Notes under the pieces: generated by a model
Told to the model about the DNA's origin: nothing
Databases searched by the model: none
Seen by the model: the letters and a program-made list of their open reading frames with translations, nothing else
Position numbers and translations under genes: made by a program
From: RGEC01 sp964475595
GTDB lineage: Bacteria; Bacteroidota; Bacteroidia; NS11-12g; UBA955
Direction of reading: 5' to 3'
Assembly (NCBI GenBank): GCA_964475595.1
Contig: CAYYXG010000004.1
Span: forward strand, 105,386 to 169,385
Length of the DNA stretch: 64,000 nt
In this document: positions 1-8,340 of the stretch, one piece after another
Layout of the letters: every line of letters starts with the position of its first letter
Position numbering within the stretch: the first letter of the stretch is position 1

Positions 1-3000
1 GCACATTGTCACTCAACGGAGGCAGCTTGGGTACAGGCGGCAGCTGGAAGTGGTATCTGGGAAGCTGTAGCGGTACATCGGTGGCTACGGGTAGCACCTA
101 TACTGCAAGCCCCACTGCAGCGGGTACTTATACATACTACGTGCGTGCAGAAGGTACCTGCAATACAACTGCCTGTCGCAGCTTTACGCTGACTGTAAAC
201 GACACTTCGGTACCGGCCACATCAGCCACAGCGACATCAACTACAATCTGTGAAGGTCAAAGTACTACGCTTTCAAAGAATGGCGGAAGCCTCGGAACAG
301 GCTCAACATGGGAGTGGTATAGCGGCAGCTGCACCGGTACACCTGTAGGCAGTGGTAGCAGTCTGAGTGTAACACCGACATCAACAACAACTTATTACGT
401 AAAGGCAGAAGGTACATGTAATAATACGACCTGCCAAAGTGTAACCATCACTGTGCGCGATACCTCAGTGCCTGCAACCAGCATCAGTGGAACCACAACA
501 ATTTGCCGCGGACAGAGCAGCACATTCACACTGAATGGAGGCTCACTGGGCACCGGTGGTAGCTGGAAATGGTACAATGGATCATGCGGAGGAACTTCTG
601 TGGGCACAGGAACTACCTTGACGGTGACGCCTTCAGCAGGAACCTATACCTATTATGTAAGGGCAGAAGGTACATGTAATAATACTGCATGTAAGAGTGT
701 AACACTTACAGTTAATGATACGTCAGTACCGGCAACTTCTGCCACAGCTACATCAACGACAATCTGTAAAGGTCAAAGTACTACACTTTCAAAGAATGGT
801 GGCAGCCTTGGAACAGGCGCAACCTGGGAGTGGTTCAGCGGCAGCTGCACCGGAACACCTGTAGGTAGCGGCAGCAGCCTGAGTGTAGCACCGACATCAA
901 CAACAACTTATTACGTAAAGGCAAAAGGTACGTGTAACAATACAACCTGTCAAAGCGTAACGATTACCGTACGCGATACCTCAGTACCGGCTACAGTGAT
1001 AACTGGAACAGCCTCCACAATCTGTAAAGGAGAGTCAGTGACACTGACACTCAACGGAGGTAGTTTAGGGACAGGCGGTAGCTGGAAATGGTACAGTGGC
1101 TCATGTGGTGGTACCTCGATTGGAACAGGTACATCGTTGACCTTGTCACCTCAAAGTACAGTAACGTATTATGTGAGAGCAGAAGGTACCTGTAATAATA
1201 CAGTGTGCAAAACATATAGCGTAACCGTACGCGATACTTCAATTCCTGCTACATCAGCCAATGCCGGCTCTACCTCAATATGTTTGGGCCAGAGTACGAC
1301 TGTGAGTGTGTCAGGCGGCTCATTGGGAACCGGAGCGACATGGAAATGGTATAGTGGTTCATGCAGCGGTACCTCAATAGGTTCGGGATCAAGTCTGAGT
1401 GTTACACCAAATACTACCACTACATATTATGTGCGTGCAGAAGGCACCTGTAATAATACGGTATGTAAGAACGTAACGGTTACAGTTAAAGATACAAGCA
1501 TCCCCCCAACCTCAATATCTGGCCCAACAAGTGTATGTCAACGTAGCGCAGCTATGGTGTTCAAGCCAGTGGGTGGAACATTAAGCCCCGGAGCATCATG
1601 GACATGGACTCGCGTTGCATGTCATGGCAGTTCCGGACAAGTGGGCCTGGGATCAGGTGATTCATTAGTACTCACAACCGGTGTTTTAAGTGTTGGAACG
1701 CACACGATATACGTTCGTGCACTTAACGGTTGTAATACAACTAACTGCGTAAGTAAGACATTTACTATCAGCGATACCTCAGTGCCTGCTACGAGCATCA
1801 GCGGTACTTCTACTATATGCGTAGGCCAGAACAGCACGTTGAATATCAGCGGTGGGAAGCTGGGTGCAGGCGGTAGCTGGAAATGGTATAGTGGCTCATG
1901 CGGAGGTACTTCGGTGGGCACAGGATCAAGTTTGAGTGTGTCTCCGACCACCACCACAACCTATTATGCACGAGCAGAGGGAAGCTGTAATACTACGACT
2001 TGTCAGTCGTTTACTGTTACGGTGAGAGACACCTCTGTGCCCGCAACATCAATTAGCGGAAATACTACCATTTGTAAAGGCGAAAGCACAACATTTACCT
2101 TGAGTGGAGGATCTTTGGGTACAGGAGGAAGTTGGAAATGGTACAATGGAAGTTGCGGTGGAACAAGTGTCGCTACGGGTACTACACTAACGGTTACACC
2201 ATCTCCCGGCACATATACCTATTATGTTCGTGCAGAAGGCACATGTAATAACACTATATGCAAAACCGTAACCTTAACGGTAAGAGATACTTCGGTACCT
2301 GCTAATAGCATTAGTGGTACATCTACTATATGCAAAGGTCAGAGCAGCACATTATCACTCAACGGAGGAAGTTTAGGTACAGGCGGCAGCTGGAAGTGGT
2401 ATCTGGGTAGCTGCAGCGGTACATCGTTGGCCACAGGCAGCACTTATACCGCAAGCCCCTCGTCATCGGGCACCTATACATATTATGTGCGTGCTGAAGG
2501 TACTTGTAATACAACAGTTTGCCGAAGCTTTACGCTTACAGTAAATGATACTTCTGTACCTGCTAGTACAGTAACGGCTGGTTCAAGCAGTATCTGTCTG
2601 GGCCAAAGTACAACTTTAAGTTTATCAGGTGGCTCATTAGGCACAGGCGGCAGCTGGAAATGGTATAGCGGTTCATGCAGTGGTACTTCAATAAGCACAG
2701 GAACGAGTTTGAGTGTTACCCCAAATACAACCACTACGTATTATGTGCGTGCAGAAGGCACATGTAATAATACGGTATGTAAGAATGTAACGGTGACGGT
2801 GAGAGACACTTCAATTGCCGCAAATAGCATTATTGCTGCTGATACGTCTTGCGATGGTCAGAATATTATGCTTCGTGTAAATGGAGGCAACAAAGGAACA
2901 GGTGCTGTTTGGCAATGGTATAGAAATGCTTGTGGCGGCAGCGGAGTTCCATTTGTGGGGAATGGAGATACAATTTACGTAAAACCCGGCGCAGGTAATC

Positions 3001-6000
3001 ATAGCTACTATGTCAGAGCGTCAGGAATTTGTAATACTACAAACTGTGTCAATAAGACTATCGTTGTTACTGACACAGCACAGGCGCCTTCAAATACCAC
3101 AGCTAATTCCATTTGCCTGGGTAGTTCAGCTACCCTGTCGGTTTCAGGAGGTAGAACTGGTTACAAAGGAGTTTGGAAATGGTATAGCACGTGCGGAACG
3201 GGTAGCGCCCTTGCTACAGGCACAACCTTGACTGTTACACCAGGTTCAGTAGGCAATAAAACCTATTATGTGCGTGCAGAGAGTGCATGCAATACCACTG
3301 CTTGTGGTTCTGTTAGCATTGTGGTGAATGACACCAGTAAACCTGCTACAAGCATATCAGGTCCTTCTTCAGTATGTCAACGGAGCACGCCTGTAGTGTT
3401 AAAACGTGTTGGTGGTTCTTTAAGTGCAGGAGGAGCATGGAACTGGTATAGGAATGGTTGTGGAGGTAGTGGTATTCCATGGATGGGTTCAGGAGACTCA
3501 ATTTCTTTCACCACTAGTAGCTTGAGTGTTGGTACACATACATTCTACCTTAAAGCTATTGGTGGTTGTAATACTACAGCTTGTGTATCGTTCAACCTGA
3601 CAATCAACGATACAAGTATAGCACCAAGCACGGTAAGTGCTTCTGCAACTACAATCTGCGCAGGCGAATCAACAACCCTGACTTTGAGTGGCGGTAAACT
3701 TGGTACCGGGGCTTCATGGAAATGGTATACCGCCGGTTGTGGCATTACAACAGCCGGTTCTGGTTCTAGTTTAGTGGTTTCACCCTCTTCTTTAGGAAGT
3801 CATATTTATTATGTCCGTGCGGAAGGTACATGTGGTAACACCATTTGTAAAACCATTACTATAACCGTTAGAGACACCTCGCACCCTGTTGTAAGTATTA
3901 GTGGAAATAACACCATTTGCAAGGGTACGTCAACCAGTCTCAGTGTTAATGGTGGCAGCCTTGCATCAGGAGCTAGCTGGAAATGGTATAGTGGCAGCTG
4001 CGGAGGAACATCAGTTGGAACAGGCAGCAGTATATCTGTAAATCCTTCAACCAGCACCACCTATTATGTGCGTGCTGAAGGAACCTGTAAAAATTCAGCA
4101 TGTAAAAGCCAATTGGTTACTGTGAGGGATACCTCTGTTCCTGCCAATAGCATCACGGGCACTACAACGATTTGTAAGGGTAGTAGCACGACATTGAGCG
4201 TGAGTGGTGGAACATTGGGTAGCGGAGCAAGTTGGAAATGGTTTAGTGGCTCATGTTCCGGAACACCCATAGGTACCGGTAGCAGCATTTCTGTAAGTCC
4301 TGCTTCAAATACTACCTATTATGTTCGTGCAGAAGGTACATGTAACAATACCATTTGCAGGAGCACTTCAATTACTGTGCGCGATACATCTATTCCCGCA
4401 TTGTTTATCAGCGGTAATACTACAATTTGCCGAGGTCAAAGCAATACCTTCACATTGATTGGTGGAACCTTAGGTTCTTCTGCTTCTTGGAAATGGTACA
4501 GCGGTGGCTGTGGAACGGGCAGCAGCATAGCTACTGGCACTACATTGTCAGTGACCCCGTCTGCGGCAGGAACTTATACGTATTACGTTCGTGCCGAAGG
4601 CACTTGTGGTAACTCGGCCTGTATTAATGTGTCTCTCACTGTAAGAGATACTTCTGTACCTGCAAGCAGCATCAGCGGAACGACCACCATATGCAAAGGC
4701 CAGAGTACAACATTATCTGTGGTAGGCGGATCGTTAGGTCATGCAGCGTCTTGGAAATGGTATCAGGGAAGTTGTTTTGGTTCATTTGCAGGAACTGGTT
4801 CAAGCTTGACGTTGAGCAATCTTGCTCCCGGAAATTATACCTATTATGTAAAAGCTGAGGGAACATGTAATTCAACAATATGCAGAAGCATTAGTATCAC
4901 GGTAAGAGATACTTCAGTGCCTGCAACCTCAATCATTGGGACTTCAACAATATGCAAAGGCCAAAGCAGCACGCTTACCCTTACCGGTGGTAGTCTGGGA
5001 ACAGGTGCTACCTGGAAATGGTATGAAGGAACCTGTGGAGGAACCTCGGTTGGCAGTGGTACATCTATAACTGTAACACCCAATGCCGGTTCATATACCT
5101 ATTATGTTCGTGCTGAAGGATTGTGCAACAATACATCTTGTCAATCATTCGCACTGACAGTTCGCGATACTTCATCTCAGGCAAGTTCTGTAACCGGTAC
5201 ATTAAGTACCTTATGCGTAGGTCAAAGTACAACCATGACGGTTAATGGAGGTTCTCTTGGCACAGGAGCTTCATGGAAGTGGTATCTTGGAAGCTGCGGT
5301 TTCACTACGTTATCACACACCGGTTCTAGTTATACGTTGAACCCAACCGTTGCCGGAACCTATACTTACTATGTGAGGGCTGAAGGTGCATGTAATACAA
5401 CACTTTGTAAGAGTTATACAATCACAGTAAGGGACACATCTGTAGCTCCTTCATCGATTTCCGGAACTGCCACACTTTGTCAGGGTCAGCAAACCACTTT
5501 GACCATGAATGGTGGGTATCTTGGTACTGGTGCCGTGTGGAAATGGTATCTTGGTAATTGTGGCGGTACACCTGTTGCAACAGGCGTAACAAGCCTAACA
5601 GTTAGTCCGCCCAGTGCTGGTTCTTACACCTATTATGCGCGCGCAGAAGGCATTTGTAATAACTCCATTTGCCGCAGCTTCACCATCAATATGAGAGATA
5701 CTTCCGCATCGCCAATTTCTATTAATGGTCCTGATACCGTTTGTGAAGGGTTAGCAATAAATCTTTCAAGAAATGGCGGTATCACCGGAACCGGAGCAAC
5801 CTGGAACTGGTACCGTGTAGCTTGCGGTGGCAGTGGTATCCCTGCCGTTGGTAGTGGAGACAATATCTCCGTAAAAATGGGTTCAGGTGTACACTATTTC
5901 TATCTAAAAGCTACCGGTGTTTGTAACACTACCAATTGTATCGTTAAAAAAGTTGTGGTGGTTGATACCAGCATCAGAAGTGGTAATTCGGTGCTATCAA

Positions 6001-8273
6001 ATCACTGCTTAGGCAATAGCAGAACCATTTCAGTGAATGGTGGCCGACTGGGTTATAAAGCCAACTGGAAGTGGTATAGCAGTTGTGGAACCGGTCTCCT
6101 TGGTTCGGGATCTAGCCTCACTGTTACACCAACTGCAGTGGGTACTTACACCTACTATGTTCGCGCAGAAGGGCCTTGCAATACAACGCCTTGTGCGACT
6201 GTTACCTTTACTGTTATCGATAGCAGTAAGCCTGCAACATCTATTACCGGTCCTTTGTCTGTGTGTCCTGATAACACACCATTTACCCTAAAACGTGTGG
6301 GTGGATCACTAAGTCCAGGTGCGCGCTGGGATTGGTATAGAAATGGTTGTGGAGGTAGCGGAATTCCTTGGGTTGGTACAGGCGATAGCATTACATTGAC
6401 TCCTCAAATGTTGAGTGTAGGTACTCACAACTTCTATTTGAAAGGTAATGGAGGTTGCAATACAACTGCTTGCACGGTATTTACGCTGGTGATTCGTCAG
6501 GCACCTGCAGCGCCCTCTCACATAGCCGGTAATACCAATATATGTGAAGGTCAAAGTACAACGCTTTCAGTTAATGGCGGAGTTCAGGGTACCGATGCGA
6601 ACTGGACGTGGTACAGTGGAAGTTGTGGTGGTACTTTGGTGGGAACAGGTAGCAGTATCGTAGTTTCTCCTGTTGACACTACCACTTATTATGTTCGTTC
6701 TGAAGGACCTTGTGGTATAACAACTTGTGCCCAAGTAAGGGTAGATGTTATCCATACTCCAGCAACACCTACAGCCATCATTGCCAACTATAGTTCAGCA
6801 TGTGCAGGCACACCCATCAAGCTGTATGCTAACGGTCCTGCGCTACTAAATGGTGAAAAACGTCACTGGTATATCAATAATGGTGGCACATTAACTCCTA
6901 TTGGTACAGGTGATTCGATCATAGTAACCCTGAATACCACCTCTGACATTGAGTTGAGAACCGAGAATCGCTGCTTCAATAGTGTTTCTGTAACCAAGCA
7001 GATTAATATTCAAAACTCACCTGTTGGAACTTGGGTTGGTGTTAAAAATAGTAGCTGGCATGAAGCTGACAACTGGTGTGGAGGTATACCTACTTCCTCA
7101 ACAGATGTTGTGATTCCTGCAGGAACACCAAATCAGCCTGTGATTACAGTGGTTGGACAATCAAGAAATCTGACCATTAATTCAGGAGCATCTCTCACAG
7201 TTTCTTCAGGTGGAGTGATTCAGCTCAATGGTTCGTTTGTTCAGTCCGGAACGTTTACCTCTGCTGGTAAAGTGGCATTCCTCTCTGGCGGTGCAATAAC
7301 CTCGGATGGTTTTGTAACCAATGATTTGGATGTAAACTTTACAGGTGAAGTCACCTTGAATGGAAACATTACGGTGAATGGCACTTTAAAATTGGGTAAA
7401 GGTTCTGTAGTTACCGGTTCATTTGAAGTGCTTGTCACCAATGATAATCCTGGAGCTATCGTTTCAATATCGGGTAACACCAACTTCAAAAATGGCTGGA
7501 TCGCCGGAAATCTGCGCAGAAATATAAAATCTGTCGATAGTATATATCATTTCCCTGTAGGAAGTATTTCCGGTGGAAACAATGCGGAATTCATTAACCA
7601 CAATGTATCAGGCGTTAGCAGTATTCTTGCTCATTTCAGGCCCAAACCCGGAAATGATGTTGGGCTAGATGTTTTTGAGACCGCCACTGCGAATCCATAT
7701 GGCAGCGTAAATAATGGTGGTGTATGGTTCCTAGAGCCAAATGGAACCATCAGTTCCGGCAACTTTGATCTTAAGCTGTGGTTCCATAATCAGTCAACGT
7801 TCACTACCGGAATGGTAAATAACGCATTCTCAATCTTGAACAGACCTGCTTCCAGTGCCTTGGCATCTGACTGGGTGAAGCCGGCGACCAATTCTGTTTA
7901 TGTTGCAGGCAATGTTTCTGCAGGGCATGTGCAGAGAAACGGAATAAATGCGATGGGTCAATTTGGTATTGGATTAACATTATATCCGGTAAGTGTTAAG
8001 TCTACAGCATCAAACGGTACTGTAAACATCCTCCCCAACCCCTTCAACGCGGAGTTTGCTGTGAACATGAACATTCCGAGGGCCGTTCAGGTGACCGTGA
8101 ATGTTTATGATCAAGCGGGCCGACTTGTGGTTCAGCAGAATGCCGGAAAGCTCTCAGGTAATAACACCCTGAAGGTAAATGCCGGTAACTTGTCCGAAGG
8201 TACTTACACCGTTGTGGTGAAAGGCGACGGTCAAACCCTGCACACCGAGAAAATGATTAAAATCTTGAAATAA
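1..8273 (+). CDS. Giant Ig-like repeat surface protein with T9SS type A sorting domain (5' end outside window)
   Basis: The reading frame is open to the left edge, so the start lies outside the window; about 2,755 codons are visible. Roughly the first 2,330 residues are 26 clear tandem units plus one degenerate unit of about 84 residues each. A typical unit has a core SWKWYSGSC, a strand YYVRAEGTCNNT and a linker DTSVPATSI. Four conserved cysteines per unit suggest two disulfides per domain outside the cell. A different region follows, beginning GTWVGVKNSSWHEADNWCGG and rich in short beta-strand repeats. The last 80 or so residues, from NILPNPF, look like a type A sorting domain recognised by the type IX secretion system. 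I infer a secreted, surface-attached adhesin or scaffold. No catalytic domain is visible. A terminator hairpin follows the stop codon. Confidence 0.9.
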   Translation, partial: TLSLNGGSLGTGGSWKWYLGSCSGTSVATGSTYTASPTAAGTYTYYVRAEGTCNTTACRSFTLTVNDTSVPATSATATSTTICEGQSTTLSKNGGSLGTGSTWEWYSGSCTGTPVGSGSSLSVTPTSTTTYYVKAEGTCNNTTCQSVTITVRDTSVPATSISGTTTICRGQSSTFTLNGGSLGTGGSWKWYNGSCGGTSVGTGTTLTVTPSAGTYTYYVRAEGTCNNTACKSVTLTVNDTSVPATSATATSTTICKGQSTTLSKNGGSLGTGATWEWFSGSCTGTPVGSGSSLSVAPTSTTTYYVKAKGTCNNTTCQSVTITVRDTSVPATVITGTASTICKGESVTLTLNGGSLGTGGSWKWYSGSCGGTSIGTGTSLTLSPQSTVTYYVRAEGTCNNTVCKTYSVTVRDTSIPATSANAGSTSICLGQSTTVSVSGGSLGTGATWKWYSGSCSGTSIGSGSSLSVTPNTTTTYYVRAEGTCNNTVCKNVTVTVKDTSIPPTSISGPTSVCQRSAAMVFKPVGGTLSPGASWTWTRVACHGSSGQVGLGSGDSLVLTTGVLSVGTHTIYVRALNGCNTTNCVSKTFTISDTSVPATSISGTSTICVGQNSTLNISGGKLGAGGSWKWYSGSCGGTSVGTGSSLSVSPTTTTTYYARAEGSCNTTTCQSFTVTVRDTSVPATSISGNTTICKGESTTFTLSGGSLGTGGSWKWYNGSCGGTSVATGTTLTVTPSPGTYTYYVRAEGTCNNTICKTVTLTVRDTSVPANSISGTSTICKGQSSTLSLNGGSLGTGGSWKWYLGSCSGTSLATGSTYTASPSSSGTYTYYVRAEGTCNTTVCRSFTLTVNDTSVPASTVTAGSSSICLGQSTTLSLSGGSLGTGGSWKWYSGSCSGTSISTGTSLSVTPNTTTTYYVRAEGTCNNTVCKNVTVTVRDTSIAANSIIAADTSCDGQNIMLRVNGGNKGTGAVWQWYRNACGGSGVPFVGNGDTIYVKPGAGNHSYYVRASGICNTTNCVNKTIVVTDTAQAPSNTTANSICLGSSATLSVSGGRTGYKGVWKWYSTCGTGSALATGTTLTVTPGSVGNKTYYVRAESACNTTACGSVSIVVNDTSKPATSISGPSSVCQRSTPVVLKRVGGSLSAGGAWNWYRNGCGGSGIPWMGSGDSISFTTSSLSVGTHTFYLKAIGGCNTTACVSFNLTINDTSIAPSTVSASATTICAGESTTLTLSGGKLGTGASWKWYTAGCGITTAGSGSSLVVSPSSLGSHIYYVRAEGTCGNTICKTITITVRDTSHPVVSISGNNTICKGTSTSLSVNGGSLASGASWKWYSGSCGGTSVGTGSSISVNPSTSTTYYVRAEGTCKNSACKSQLVTVRDTSVPANSITGTTTICKGSSTTLSVSGGTLGSGASWKWFSGSCSGTPIGTGSSISVSPASNTTYYVRAEGTCNNTICRSTSITVRDTSIPALFISGNTTICRGQSNTFTLIGGTLGSSASWKWYSGGCGTGSSIATGTTLSVTPSAAGTYTYYVRAEGTCGNSACINVSLTVRDTSVPASSISGTTTICKGQSTTLSVVGGSLGHAASWKWYQGSCFGSFAGTGSSLTLSNLAPGNYTYYVKAEGTCNSTICRSISITVRDTSVPATSIIGTSTICKGQSSTLTLTGGSLGTGATWKWYEGTCGGTSVGSGTSITVTPNAGSYTYYVRAEGLCNNTSCQSFALTVRDTSSQASSVTGTLSTLCVGQSTTMTVNGGSLGTGASWKWYLGSCGFTTLSHTGSSYTLNPTVAGTYTYYVRAEGACNTTLCKSYTITVRDTSVAPSSISGTATLCQGQQTTLTMNGGYLGTGAVWKWYLGNCGGTPVATGVTSLTVSPPSAGSYTYYARAEGICNNSICRSFTINMRDTSASPISINGPDTVCEGLAINLSRNGGITGTGATWNWYRVACGGSGIPAVGSGDNISVKMGSGVHYFYLKATGVCNTTNCIVKKVVVVDTSIRSGNSVLSNHCLGNSRTISVNGGRLGYKANWKWYSSCGTGLLGSGSSLTVTPTAVGTYTYYVRAEGPCNTTPCATVTFTVIDSSKPATSITGPLSVCPDNTPFTLKRVGGSLSPGARWDWYRNGCGGSGIPWVGTGDSITLTPQMLSVGTHNFYLKGNGGCNTTACTVFTLVIRQAPAAPSHIAGNTNICEGQSTTLSVNGGVQGTDANWTWYSGSCGGTLVGTGSSIVVSPVDTTTYYVRSEGPCGITTCAQVRVDVIHTPATPTAIIANYSSACAGTPIKLYANGPALLNGEKRHWYINNGGTLTPIGTGDSIIVTLNTTSDIELRTENRCFNSVSVTKQINIQNSPVGTWVGVKNSSWHEADNWCGGIPTSSTDVVIPAGTPNQPVITVVGQSRNLTINSGASLTVSSGGVIQLNGSFVQSGTFTSAGKVAFLSGGAITSDGFVTNDLDVNFTGEVTLNGNITVNGTLKLGKGSVVTGSFEVLVTNDNPGAIVSISGNTNFKNGWIAGNLRRNIKSVDSIYHFPVGSISGGNNAEFINHNVSGVSSILAHFRPKPGNDVGLDVFETATANPYGSVNNGGVWFLEPNGTISSGNFDLKLWFHNQSTFTTGMVNNAFSILNRPASSALASDWVKPATNSVYVAGNVSAGHVQRNGINAMGQFGIGLTLYPVSVKSTASNGTVNILPNPFNAEFAVNMNIPRAVQVTVNVYDQAGRLVVQQNAGKLSGNNTLKVNAGNLSEGTYTVVVKGDGQTLHTEKMIKILK
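6..6990 (+). repeat. Tandem array of about 27 Ig-like coding repeats (about 252 bp each)
   Basis: Each unit contains one Trp-x-Trp core (SWKWY, TWEWY, VWQWY and similar), and counting these gives 26 clear units plus a degenerate last one. Some units are nearly identical pairs: 1 and 10, 2 and 4, 3 and 9, 6 and 11. Units 12-13-14 resemble units 23-24-25 in the same order, which points to a higher-order period of 11 units. The variant units 7, 14 and 25 share a GP-S-VC start and an LSVGTH segment. This is a protein-coding repeat and not a CRISPR array. Confidence 0.9.
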
Positions 8274-8292
8274 TCAGGATTTGATTATATGA

Positions 8293-8326
8293 AAAAGGGG
8301 GCTTCATTGAAGCCCCCTTTTCTTTT
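8293..8326. terminator. Bidirectional intrinsic terminator between the giant surface protein and leuS
   Basis: A perfect 13-bp stem (arms 8293-8305 and 8309-8321) with loop ATT joins a G5/C5 core flanked by A and T runs. The T-rich tail on the + strand serves the giant gene. The A-rich sequence before it (a T-run when read on the - strand) also lets it end leuS, which converges from the right. Confidence 0.9.
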
Positions 8327-8340
8327 GGGATCAAAAAAAA

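Noticed and set aside
395..6755. Many antisense ORFs of 60-110 codons in the Ig-repeat gene
   Set aside because: They recur at the same phase in each unit and mirror the strand complement of the repeat, so they are shadows.
6..6990. CRISPR-like or satellite array
   Set aside because: The period of about 252 bp is a coding repeat with an open reading frame throughout; there are no short identical repeats with unique spacers.
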